From Candidatus Cloacimonadota bacterium (GTDB lineage Bacteria; Cloacimonadota; Cloacimonadia; Cloacimonadales; Cloacimonadaceae): a stretch of DNA of 34,758 bases. Within the stretch, counting starts at the first letter, position 1. Each line of letters begins with the position of its first letter. Shown here one piece after another: positions 7,514 to 15,304 of this stretch. The DNA is taken from contig JAJBAY010000014.1 of the NCBI GenBank assembly GCA_020532515.1, positions 1 through 34,758 of the forward strand, in the 5' to 3' direction. Both the position numbers and the translations under genes were made by a program. A model generated the notes under the pieces. The model saw nothing but the letters and a program-made list of their open reading frames with translations, did no database searches and was not told the DNA's origin.

Positions 7514-8740
7514 TTAAGAGCGTAAGGCTTTATCCAGTTTATCTATCTGATATTCAACGCTATAAGAAAGTATATCGCCCTCAGTTTTGGCTCCCAACTG
7601 GAGCTGATCTACCCAGACAGCAGCCTCAGATATCTGCTGATAGCCAAAGCTTTTACCAGCCTTGCATTCCTTTATAGTCCGAGCCGCGGCTGTGCCGTCT
7701 GCAGAGAAGCACAAGATCGGAGTGCGGGAAGCCAGATACTCAAAGAGTTTGGCGGTGAGCATACCGCGATTGCCCTCATAGTCGTTCACGATCAGCAGCA
7801 AGAGCTCGCTTTCCACCATCTCTCGTACAGCCTCTGTATGCGGGACAAAAGGTTTGATGGTCAATCTATTAGACGTTTCATCTCTGAGCTGAGCTGCTTC
7901 AATATCCCCTATTTTGCTACCGATCAAGCTGAGGCTGTAGGGCCTGTTCAGACGGGAACACAGAGCGGCAATGAGGCCGATATCCTGCCCTTGGGTAAAC
8001 TGGCCGATATACTTGATGCGCATCTGCTCTGAAGGAGTGTAGTCTATACCCGCAAAGTCCTGAGGGTTATAGCCGTTATGGATCACCAGCTTGCGGCCTT
8101 CGGGCAAAGCTTCGGCCCACTCCTGAGAGACCACCAAATTCAGGTCTGCACCGCTCACTACCTTTCTTTCCAGATACTTGTGTGCAGCCAGGCTGAGCCT
8201 TGAGGGAGGGTTGAGCCTGAGATAGTGGATCTGGCTGAAGGGATCGCGAAAGTCTGTAAACCACTTCAGTCGCAGCCTTTTGCTCAGCTTGAGCCCGATC
8301 AGATGTGTGCTATGCGGCGGACCGGTGGTAATGATGGCATCATAGGGTTTGCGGCTCAGCTCAGCAAAGCAGGCACGCAGGGCTTTGGGATTCCAGAATA
8401 CCCTGAGATCGGGGATGATTAGATTCAGGCGCAGCCAAATCAAAAGCCGGCTGAGCCCTTTCTGCTTTTCCGGCATCTTGCCATAGGGAATATCGCTGCC
8501 AGATCTGCTGAGCTTTCGCCAGATTCCGGCCATTTTGGGGGCGGGAACGCGGATCACTTCGACTGCAGGGGGTATTTTCTCACACAAGCTCTCATCTATA
8601 AAAGGATAATCCCCGCCTTTGGAAGTGATTACGGTGATCTGATATCCGCGCTTAACCAGATAAGGCAGGAAGCGCAGCCAACGTTGCACTGGCGCTCCTC
8701 CACAAGGGGGAAAGTAGTAAGTGATCAACAGAATCTTCAT
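7514..8740 (-). CDS. Glycosyltransferase, GT-B fold (group 1/GT4-like)
   Basis: Predicted cytoplasmic or membrane-associated sugar transferase for cell-surface glycans. The 408-residue protein opens with MKILLITYYFPPCGGAPVQR, a classic GT-B N-terminus with a glycine-rich loop, followed by LVKRGYQITVIT and DAIITTGPPHSTHL. The C-terminal domain has KYIGQFTQGQDIGLIAAL and LFEYLASRTPIL, the usual donor-sugar region. The acceptor and sugar cannot be inferred. Its start overlaps the stop of the upstream glycosyltransferase gene by 4 bp, so the two act in one pathway or are at least co-translated. It is the last gene of the queC operon. Confidence 0.82.
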   Translation of the reverse strand: MKILLITYYFPPCGGAPVQRWLRFLPYLVKRGYQITVITSKGGDYPFIDESLCEKIPPAVEVIRVPAPKMAGIWRKLSRSGSDIPYGKMPEKQKGLSRLLIWLRLNLIIPDLRVFWNPKALRACFAELSRKPYDAIITTGPPHSTHLIGLKLSKRLRLKWFTDFRDPFSQIHYLRLNPPSRLSLAAHKYLERKVVSGADLNLVVSQEWAEALPEGRKLVIHNGYNPQDFAGIDYTPSEQMRIKYIGQFTQGQDIGLIAALCSRLNRPYSLSLIGSKIGDIEAAQLRDETSNRLTIKPFVPHTEAVREMVESELLLLIVNDYEGNRGMLTAKLFEYLASRTPILCFSADGTAAARTIKECKAGKSFGYQQISEAAVWVDQLQLGAKTEGDILSYSVEYQIDKLDKALRS

Positions 8741-9825
8741 CGCTTCAGGATCAGCTTTGCCAAATCGGTCCAGGTACTGGTTTTTTTGTAACTACGAATC
8801 GCTTCCTGCATAAGGGAGAGCAGCTTAGAATCGTAAAACCGGATTACAGCCTCAGCCAAAGCCACAGGATCGTCCGGAGGAATCAAGAGACCGGTAACGC
8901 CATCTTCGATATATTCGCTGAGACCACCAACATTGGAAGCGATCACAGGAGTGTCATAACTAAAGGCTGTAGCGGTCACCCCGCTCTGGGTGGCGCTTTT
9001 ATAGGGCAGGATGCAGACGTCTGCTGCGCGAAAATATCCGCTAACCTCTTCACCACTGATGTAGCGGAAGTCTGTCTCCACGATATCGCTCAGTCCCAAA
9101 TCATCGATTTGCTTGGTATAGATGGCTTTATCGCCATACACGGAGCCGGCAATCTGGAGTCTCACTTCCGGGATCGCTTTCCTGATGATAGGCATAGCCT
9201 CCAGCAAAGTGTCCAGGCCCTTATAGTCCTTGATCAGACCAAAAAAGAGCAATCTGGGCAGGACATTGGTCTTGCCAATCTCCCCTTGTTGAACGCTATA
9301 AATAGGATGAAAACCCAGGATGGCTTTCTTCACCACCCGGTTTGGCAGCCAGGCTTTGAGGTCTTTCAGGCAGGATTTGCTGAGCAACAAAATATCATCC
9401 GCGGGCTCAAAGACATAGCGCAGTAGATTCCGGGTAAGCGGCCACTGTTCATGAGGGACAATGTTGTGTGCCAAAATCACTTTACGGCAATTCTTGATGC
9501 GGCGAATGATGTAGCCGAAGGCAGGCGCAAAAAAGGGTACCCACCAGGAGATGATAATCATGTCGGGTTGCCAGGCCTTGATCGCCTTGACAGTTGTCCT
9601 CCAGGTCTGGGGTAGATAGGGGGTCAAAACCCTTTGTGAGGGGTGCTGGGGCTGGGATTCATCTTCCTGAGCCCCAGCAGGAAAGAGTAAGGCGGGATAT
9701 TGTTGCTTGAAATTGAAAAAACAGATTTCATGGCCTTGGCTACTAAATTCATCAGCCAGATGGCTGGCAAATTGAGAGATCCCTCCCAAAAAAGGTGGAG
9801 CCGGACCCAAAAAAGCTATTTTCAT
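8737..9825 (-). CDS. Glycosyltransferase family 4
   Basis: GT-B retaining glycosyltransferase of 362 residues. It has an N-terminal GPAPPFLGGISQFASHLA motif, LFFGLIKDYKGLDTLLEAM at the start of the nucleotide-sugar domain, and the C-terminal signature PVIASNVGGLSEYIEDGVTG, which is the EX7E-type donor-binding region of GT4 enzymes. The in-frame GTG at 9828 abuts the asparaginase stop, but the ATG at 9825 lies 6 bp from GGAG and is preferred. Probably elongates a surface polysaccharide or lipid-linked glycan together with the overlapping downstream glycosyltransferase. Substrates unknown. Confidence 0.88.
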   Translation of the reverse strand: MKIAFLGPAPPFLGGISQFASHLADEFSSQGHEICFFNFKQQYPALLFPAGAQEDESQPQHPSQRVLTPYLPQTWRTTVKAIKAWQPDMIIISWWVPFFAPAFGYIIRRIKNCRKVILAHNIVPHEQWPLTRNLLRYVFEPADDILLLSKSCLKDLKAWLPNRVVKKAILGFHPIYSVQQGEIGKTNVLPRLLFFGLIKDYKGLDTLLEAMPIIRKAIPEVRLQIAGSVYGDKAIYTKQIDDLGLSDIVETDFRYISGEEVSGYFRAADVCILPYKSATQSGVTATAFSYDTPVIASNVGGLSEYIEDGVTGLLIPPDDPVALAEAVIRFYDSKLLSLMQEAIRSYKKTSTWTDLAKLILKR

Positions 9826-9828
9826 CAC

Positions 9829-10812
9829 TCACTCCATTTCATGAGATTGCTTAAGGAACCGCCGCACGGTATCGGCATCGTTGTATTTACCAAATAGTGC
9901 CATCAGTTTCAGCCGGATTTTTATGCCTTTGAGGTCACCGGCCAGGATGGCGCCCATGTCTTTCAGGTCTTTACCTCCGCCTTCATAGCCATATTCCGGA
10001 AGTACTCTGCCGGTATGAGTGCGGGAGGCTATGACTACGAGGATGTTTTTATCCAAAGCTTTTTGAACGTAGGGAAGAAGGTCTTTGGGTAGATTGCCCC
10101 GGCCAAAAGCCTCAATCACGATGGCTCTAGAGCCGCTGGCGATGCTACAGTCTATGTACCTGCCATCCATGCCGCTAACTGCTTTGATCAAATCCACCCT
10201 AGTATCCAGAGCTTCAGTCCAGACGTTTTCCCGGTAGAGGCTTTCACGATGATAGATCACCATATCCGGATCCACGATGCCCAGAGGGCCCAAACCCGGG
10301 CTGGTAAAGGCGCCCAGTTTTCCGGTATCGAATTTCACCACATCACGGGCGGTATGAATTTCATCATTCATCACCACCAGCACGCCTTTGTCAAAACTTT
10401 CTGTGTTACTGGCCACGCGTACACCGCCTACTATATTGCGGGGGCCATCCAGCCCAAGATCTCCACCACTACGCATGGCCGCGGTGAAAACCACGGGTTT
10501 GCGAGTGGTGAGCACAAGATCCGCCAAAAAAGCGCTCTCTTCCAGGGTGTCTGTGCCATGGGTGACCACTACGCCATCAAAGTCTAAAATCTTGGTATCA
10601 ATCAGCTTGGCCAGGTCAAACATCATCTGTGGGGTCATATAGGGACTGGGAACATTCAGATAGTCCATCACCTCTACATTGGCCACGCTGTCGAGCTGGG
10701 GAAATTGCTGTAAAAAGTCCGCCAGTTCAGAGCTGGGCACCACTCCGAGCTTGCCTGCGTTTTTCATGGAGATCGTGCCGCCGGTCATAATCAATAAGAT
10801 GTTGTTTTTCAT
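9829..10812 (-). CDS. Asparaginase
   Basis: Hydrolyses L-asparagine to aspartate and ammonia. The 327-residue protein has both catalytic motifs of the bacterial asparaginase family: TGGTIS at residues 10-15 (nucleophile T13) and THGTDTLEESAF from residue 84 (T87, D88). It also shows MRSGGDLGLDGPRN, the equivalent of the conserved loop that supplies further active-site residues. No signal peptide is present, so it is probably a cytoplasmic enzyme used in amino-acid catabolism. Its ATG overlaps the queC stop by 4 bp and has GAGG seven bases upstream. Whether it is a type I or type II enzyme cannot be decided without alignment. Confidence 0.9.
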   Translation of the reverse strand: MKNNILLIMTGGTISMKNAGKLGVVPSSELADFLQQFPQLDSVANVEVMDYLNVPSPYMTPQMMFDLAKLIDTKILDFDGVVVTHGTDTLEESAFLADLVLTTRKPVVFTAAMRSGGDLGLDGPRNIVGGVRVASNTESFDKGVLVVMNDEIHTARDVVKFDTGKLGAFTSPGLGPLGIVDPDMVIYHRESLYRENVWTEALDTRVDLIKAVSGMDGRYIDCSIASGSRAIVIEAFGRGNLPKDLLPYVQKALDKNILVVIASRTHTGRVLPEYGYEGGGKDLKDMGAILAGDLKGIKIRLKLMALFGKYNDADTVRRFLKQSHEME

Positions 10813-11474
10813 GGTTTTACCTCATAAGGAATGGGGTCTTTCAGACCAGCTTCAGCAAAGGCCTTCAAGCGCAAAAGACAGCTGGGACAGGTCCCACAAG
10901 CAGCTTCCTCTGCAAAGTAACAGCTCCAGGACAGCTCAAATGGCGCTCCTATGGCTTTGCCCCGCTGCACGATCTGAGCTTTGCTGAGCTCCAAAACGGG
11001 AGTCTTGACCACTATGTCAGCCTTGATAGTACCTTCCTGGATGAGCTTGGCAAATGCCTCAAAAAAGCTCTGCCGGCAATCCGGATAACCGGAGGAATCT
11101 TCTTCCACTGCACCGATATAGATCGCCGTGGCTCCAAGCACTTCCGCCCAAGCCGTAGCGGCACAGAGCATGGTGGCATTACGAAAGGGCACATAGCTAT
11201 TGGGAATACCGCTGGGTGTATCGCTAATAATCTCCATAGAAGAATCCGTAAGCGAAGAGCCGCCAATCTCAGCCAGCCAATGGTAGTCCACCACTTTGGC
11301 GGCCTTGGCCTGATAATGCTTCGCGATAGCCCGAAAGCAGGCAAGTTCTTTCTGCTCTGTCCTTTGTCCGTATGAGAAATGCAGGAAATATAGCTCATCA
11401 CATTCCTGCCTGGCGATCCCTGCTGTGACCAGAGAGTCCATCCCTCCACTCAGTAAAACAATAGCTCGTGTCAT
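10809..11474 (-). CDS. queC: 7-cyano-7-deazaguanine synthase
   Basis: Converts 7-carboxy-7-deazaguanine to preQ0 with ATP and ammonia, a step toward queuosine in tRNA. The PP-loop SGGMDS lies at residues 9-14, FSYGQRT follows, and YVPFRNATML is conserved. The C-terminus has four cysteines (SWSCYF, then CGTCPSC) that form the family zinc site. I chose ATG 11474 because GGAAAGG lies just upstream; the earlier ATG at 11486 would add four residues (MERY) and lacks its own site. Other queuosine genes are not in the window. First gene of a four-gene operon. Confidence 0.93.
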   Translation of the reverse strand: MTRAIVLLSGGMDSLVTAGIARQECDELYFLHFSYGQRTEQKELACFRAIAKHYQAKAAKVVDYHWLAEIGGSSLTDSSMEIISDTPSGIPNSYVPFRNATMLCAATAWAEVLGATAIYIGAVEEDSSGYPDCRQSFFEAFAKLIQEGTIKADIVVKTPVLELSKAQIVQRGKAIGAPFELSWSCYFAEEAACGTCPSCLLRLKAFAEAGLKDPIPYEVKP

Positions 11475-11504
11475 ATACCTTTCCATAATATAATATTTTT
11501 CTCA

Positions 11505-11531
11505 ATTTTAGTGCAGGGGCTTTCGTGTCAA
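11505..11531 (-). promoter_or_regulatory. Putative promoter for the queC operon
   Basis: On the minus strand, TTGACA (complement of 11526-11531) is followed by TAAAAT (complement of 11505-11510). The spacer of 15 bp is shorter than ideal, so this is a fair but not strong match. Confidence 0.4.
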
Positions 11532-11586
11532 GCTCAAAGCGTTTGGGGGTTTTAGCGTTGTGGCGTTTTAGGGTTTTAACGTTGGG

Positions 11587-11745
11587 GCGGACTCCGCTTT
11601 GCCCAGACTACCCTACCCCGTTAGTTGTCGTGGAGATGACGTGGAGATAGCAGGATAAAACCCTCTTATCTCCACGGCATCTTCTGCATAGGCTATGCAG
11701 AAGGGCCAAGGCAACTAACGGGATTGAAAAGGGAAGAAGGTCCGC
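11587..11745. other. Structured inverted-repeat element (possible RNA or MITE-like)
   Basis: A perfect 11-bp inverted repeat, CCCGTTAGTTG (11617-11627) with CAACTAACGGG (11712-11722), encloses two further stems: CGTGGAGATA (11640-11649) with TATCTCCACG (11667-11676), and CTTCTGCATA (11681-11690) with TATGCAGAAG (11694-11703) around a GGC loop. The left arm of the second stem is preceded by a tandem near-copy (from 11629), allowing two alternative pairings. GCGGAC (11587-11592) and GTCCGC (11740-11745) form a weaker outer pair. The result is a three-way-junction fold. It may be a structured RNA leader, a REP/MITE-like repeat, or a regulatory region. No known riboswitch consensus was recognised. 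Confidence 0.6.
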
Positions 11746-11892
11746 AAAGAAAGATATTGACGGATAGGATGGTCTTTGAGACCTTGATATATTGATCTAA
11801 ACAATGACATTGGAAAAAATCAAACATGGAAAACACCAGCAGCTTAGTAAAAATTGAGCTGCTACCATGACTACTCTGAAAAAGGAAAGAAT

Positions 11893-14214
11893 GTGAAATA
11901 TAGCATCCTGATGCTCTTATGCTTTATCGGGTTTGGCCTTTCGCTCCACGCAGCGACGGTGAGCGGATTTGTGAGCCGCTCCGGCAGTAAAGAGCCTATG
12001 CAATATGTCAATGTGCACGTAGCCGAAACCGGTGCGGGTATGCAGACGAATAAAAAGGGTTATTTTGTGATCGATATCGCGCGGCCTGGCAGCTACACTT
12101 TGGAGCTCAGCCTGGTCTCGTATCAGTCTCTTTCCCAGAAGTTTACCGTCGATACTCCCGCTCAGGATGTGCATCTGAATCTCAGCCTGATAGAAGCTGC
12201 CATAGAGCTCGCTACCGTCCGGGTCACCGGCTCAAATTATGAAGAAGGGCGGGAGATCCGTCCCAGCCTCATTCGCAGTACCACGGAAGATGTGAAAAGC
12301 GTGGTATCTCCCCTGGAAGCGGATGTGTTTCGGGCTATACTCACCTTACCGGGGGTAGCGCCTATATCGGATTTCTCTTCAGGACTTTACGTGCGAGGTG
12401 GCTCTCCGGATCAGAATCTCATCTTGCTGGATGACACTGATGTGTACAATCCCAATCACTTTGGTGGCGTATTCAGCACTTTCAATGCCGATGCGGTGGA
12501 GAATATCAATCTCATCAAGGGTGCTTATCCGGCCAAGTATGGTGGCCGCCTTTCCAGTGTCCTGGATGTGACAAATCGTCAGGGCAATCGCGATCACCAT
12601 CAAGGCATTGCCAGATGGTCACTCATCTCATCTTCTGCTACCCTGGAAGGGCCCTGGCATCTGGCAAATCAAAACGGGAGCTACATGGCATCTTTCAGAC
12701 GTACCTATCTGGAGCTGGTTAAGGCGATGATTCAGGAGCTGCCGGATTACTATTTCTACGATGGTCATTTCAAACTGAATTGGGACATCAGCTCCCGGGA
12801 TATGATCTCCACCAGTGCTTATTTTGGCAAAGACCGGCTGAACTTTGACTTCGGCAATGTGATCAAGCTGGATTGGGGCAATCGCACTCTTACCACGCAA
12901 TGGGTGCACCTCTTTAATCCCCGCCTGTTTTCCCAATTCGTTCTGGCTGGCAGCGATTTTACCAGCAATCTCGCGCAGATCTCAGGGGAAGGTGAACAGG
13001 TTTTTGTCCGTGATAACGGCATAGAGGACTTCAGCAGTAAGGCAATGCTCACCTATAAACCAAACAATCAGCATCAGGCAGATTTTGGCTGGGAACTGAA
13101 GTATAACAAAACCTGGCTCAAGGCCACGTCCTCCTATCAATATGATGAGAACGCCTTGCCGGATATAGAGGTTACTTCGCTCACCAGCAGCGTTTACATC
13201 CAGGATACCTGGGATCCGGACGCCCTGTGGACCCTGCAACCTGGCTTACGCACCTCTTGGTATCAGAGCATGCATGTGAATCTGGAACAAATACCCCAGG
13301 CCTCTTATGTGAATCTGGACCCCCGCTTTTCCATTCGGCGCAAGCTGGATCTGGCGGAAAGCGTGTATGCCAGCTATGGGCTCTATCATCAGTATCTCAC
13401 CCTGATGGCGGCGGATTTTAGCACTCCCTTTGATGTCTGGTTTCCTTTGGATGGCAGCCTCAAACCGGGACGCAGCCACCACTTTTTGCTGGGCTATAAA
13501 AACCAGTTCGCGCGGGACTTTGCCTTCGATATAGAGTTTTACTACAAGACCTACCAGAACATCCTAGAGTATGACTCTGCCACCGATTTTGACTGGGATA
13601 ATGAAACAGGCCAATTGGCGGATGTCTTTCACCAGGGCAGAGGCTACACCTACGGCACAGATATCATGCTGAGAACCTATTGGCGGGGCTTGGAAGGCTT
13701 TTTGGGGCTCACCCTCGGCAAGACCAAACGCACCATGAAGGATACCAATATCGATCCCTATACGCATGAGGCCCAAAGCTATTACCCCAAATACGACCGC
13801 TCCTATGCCGCCAATGTGGTGCAAACCTTCAATCTTAGCCAGTTCACAGGCCGCAGGCTCTTTGGTGCGGATTTCAAACTTGGAATCAATTTTGCGCTCA
13901 ATTCCGGGCAACCCACCGACAAGCCAGAACGCATCTATTTCGATGGTGAGGACTTTGGGATTATCTATTCTTACAAAGATCGCGACCGCCTGCCAGCCTA
14001 CTTCCGCCTGGATCTGAGCACGAAATACGAGTGGCGTACCAAATGGGGCTCCATCGAGCCGTATATCGAAGTGATCAATGTCTTTAACCGCAAGAATGTG
14101 GGATTCAGAAACTATAGCATAGGCCCGGATGAGGAAGGCGAGCTGGCTTTGCTCACCGAAGATAGCGGGCAGTTTCCCATACTGCCTTTCATAGGAGTGA
14201 ACGTAAAATGGTAA
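11893..14214 (+). CDS. TonB-dependent outer-membrane receptor with N-terminal carboxypeptidase-regulatory-like domain
   Basis: Outer-membrane transporter that would take up an unknown ligand using TonB energy. The GTG start at 11893, behind aaaggaaag, gives a clear signal peptide (LMLLCFIGFGLSLHA, cleavage near residue 20). Residues ~22-100 form a beta-sandwich of the carboxypeptidase-regulatory type (MQYVNVHVAETG, then TNKKGYFVI). The plug follows with VRGGSPDQNLILLDDTDVYN and INLIKGAYPAKYGGRLSSVL, then a long barrel ending in an aromatic NVKW. The 773-residue length is somewhat short for SusC-type proteins. An upstream TTG frame extension to 11854 would destroy the signal peptide. Overlaps the next lipoprotein gene by 7 bp, suggesting they form a complex. 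Confidence 0.9.
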   Translation: MKYSILMLLCFIGFGLSLHAATVSGFVSRSGSKEPMQYVNVHVAETGAGMQTNKKGYFVIDIARPGSYTLELSLVSYQSLSQKFTVDTPAQDVHLNLSLIEAAIELATVRVTGSNYEEGREIRPSLIRSTTEDVKSVVSPLEADVFRAILTLPGVAPISDFSSGLYVRGGSPDQNLILLDDTDVYNPNHFGGVFSTFNADAVENINLIKGAYPAKYGGRLSSVLDVTNRQGNRDHHQGIARWSLISSSATLEGPWHLANQNGSYMASFRRTYLELVKAMIQELPDYYFYDGHFKLNWDISSRDMISTSAYFGKDRLNFDFGNVIKLDWGNRTLTTQWVHLFNPRLFSQFVLAGSDFTSNLAQISGEGEQVFVRDNGIEDFSSKAMLTYKPNNQHQADFGWELKYNKTWLKATSSYQYDENALPDIEVTSLTSSVYIQDTWDPDALWTLQPGLRTSWYQSMHVNLEQIPQASYVNLDPRFSIRRKLDLAESVYASYGLYHQYLTLMAADFSTPFDVWFPLDGSLKPGRSHHFLLGYKNQFARDFAFDIEFYYKTYQNILEYDSATDFDWDNETGQLADVFHQGRGYTYGTDIMLRTYWRGLEGFLGLTLGKTKRTMKDTNIDPYTHEAQSYYPKYDRSYAANVVQTFNLSQFTGRRLFGADFKLGINFALNSGQPTDKPERIYFDGEDFGIIYSYKDRDRLPAYFRLDLSTKYEWRTKWGSIEPYIEVINVFNRKNVGFRNYSIGPDEEGELALLTEDSGQFPILPFIGVNVKW

Positions 14215-15158
14215 GATCGATAATAATCGCCTTATTGGCGCTGCTGCTGCTTTCCGGATGTACAGATTTCACTGCCAGCCCTCGCTTTAAAGGCGATGTT
14301 TATGCCATTGCAGGGCTTTTGGTGGCGGGTAAAGCTATCACTGCCGAGCATCCTGTGTATATCACCAGAAGCTCCGATATCGAGTCTTTTGATCCCATGG
14401 ATCTCTTTGTGCTGGAAGCGGATGTGGAGATCATCGAGCTGGCCACAGGCAAAAGCTGGAGCCTCTCCCCGATGTTAGATCTTGAAGAATTCAAAGTGAA
14501 GTGGATAGACCTCGCCGGAAACTTCATTCAGCCAGAGTATAGCTATCGCATCCAGGTGCAGATCCCGGGCTATGACAAGCTCATCAGCGCAGAAACTACG
14601 GTGCCGCCTCAGGCGAGTGTAAATCCAGATTTCTATGGGCATGCTGCCCCAGGAGAAGGCTATAGCCTGAGTTCCGAGAATATGGGTGAAGTGGTGTTTG
14701 AAGAGGCTGATCTGCGCTTTCCACTGGCGCTAAATACCCTGAATAAAGCCGGGACTTTCAATTGTCAGATCGAGCTCTATTGTCTGGAGCCATTTAGCAC
14801 GGATCTGGAATTTACCACCCCTGTTTTTGGTATGACTCATCCCAATGCAGAGCTGGAAGACGCCTACAACAGCGGCGGGAGGGGTTTTCGTATGATCAGC
14901 ATTATGGGTAGATTTGCCTCCTTTATCCAGCCCGAACATGAGGACAATTACATCGTGCTAAAGGATTACCGCCAAGCCTTCATCTTCTACGGACGCTACA
15001 GGGCCAGAGCGTACATCATTGATGACAATCTTTACCGTTACAACTACATGCCTGAGGGCTATCTCTATGGCGGCGTGCAAAATGCCCTGGGCTACTTTGG
15101 TTCAGCCAGTGGCGGAGTGATGTATGTGAAGGTGGTAAAAGCGGCACCGGCTAATTGA
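14208..15158 (+). CDS. DUF4249-like lipoprotein, partner of the TonB-dependent receptor
   Basis: Predicted surface or periplasmic lipoprotein of 316 residues. The N-terminus is a lipoprotein signal (IIIALLALLLLSGC) with lipidated C18. The mature part begins with a strand pattern, YAIAGLLVAGKAITAEHPVYITRS, followed by DVEIIELATGKSW and YSYRIQVQIPGYDKLISAETTVP, which resembles DUF4249 proteins that accompany TonB-dependent receptors in Bacteroidetes. The start overlaps the receptor stop by 7 bp, and AGGAGTG sits upstream. It probably helps capture the ligand, in the manner of SusD, but it has no SusD-type TPR helices. Family assignment is by pattern and neighbourhood. Confidence 0.72.
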   Translation: MVRSIIIALLALLLLSGCTDFTASPRFKGDVYAIAGLLVAGKAITAEHPVYITRSSDIESFDPMDLFVLEADVEIIELATGKSWSLSPMLDLEEFKVKWIDLAGNFIQPEYSYRIQVQIPGYDKLISAETTVPPQASVNPDFYGHAAPGEGYSLSSENMGEVVFEEADLRFPLALNTLNKAGTFNCQIELYCLEPFSTDLEFTTPVFGMTHPNAELEDAYNSGGRGFRMISIMGRFASFIQPEHEDNYIVLKDYRQAFIFYGRYRARAYIIDDNLYRYNYMPEGYLYGGVQNALGYFGSASGGVMYVKVVKAAPAN

Positions 15159-15186
15159 TTCCGCAGATAGCAAAATCAGCTTTTTC

Positions 15187-15216
15187 TTGACACTTACCCC
15201 CTTGTGCAAATATGGT
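15187..15216 (+). promoter_or_regulatory. Putative promoter for the PAS-cyclase gene
   Basis: TTGACA at 15187-15192 and TATGGT at 15211-15216, 18 bp apart, lie about 90 bp upstream of the cyclase ATG. The -35 is perfect and the -10 matches four of six positions. Transcription from here would leave a leader of roughly 80 bases. Confidence 0.5.
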
Positions 15217-15304
15217 ATATGTATGTGATGTATTTGTAGAGAATAAAGCGCACCGTCGCAAGCACAAAATCAACACTGTCTCTATAAACGCCTGGGGAGG
15301 TAAG

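Larger units (their letters stand above)
11475..11892. other. Non-coding spacer between divergent queC and TonB-receptor genes
   Basis: About 420 bp without a convincing gene. It holds the queC promoter, a short imperfect repetitive tract around 11549-11586 built from variants of gttttagcgtt, a strongly structured element at 11587-11745, and an AGCAGCT/AGCTGCT inverted repeat (11838-11844 with 11857-11863) just before the receptor start. No clear promoter for the receptor gene was found; ttgacg at about 11757 has no good -10 partner. Confidence 0.7.

Noticed and set aside
11755-11800. ttgacg as a promoter for the TonB receptor
   Set aside because: No reasonable -10 hexamer lies 16-18 bp downstream.
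11854-11892. Upstream TTG start for the TonB receptor
   Set aside because: It would place 13 hydrophilic residues before the signal peptide. GTG 11893 has a good ribosome-binding site and gives a normal signal peptide.
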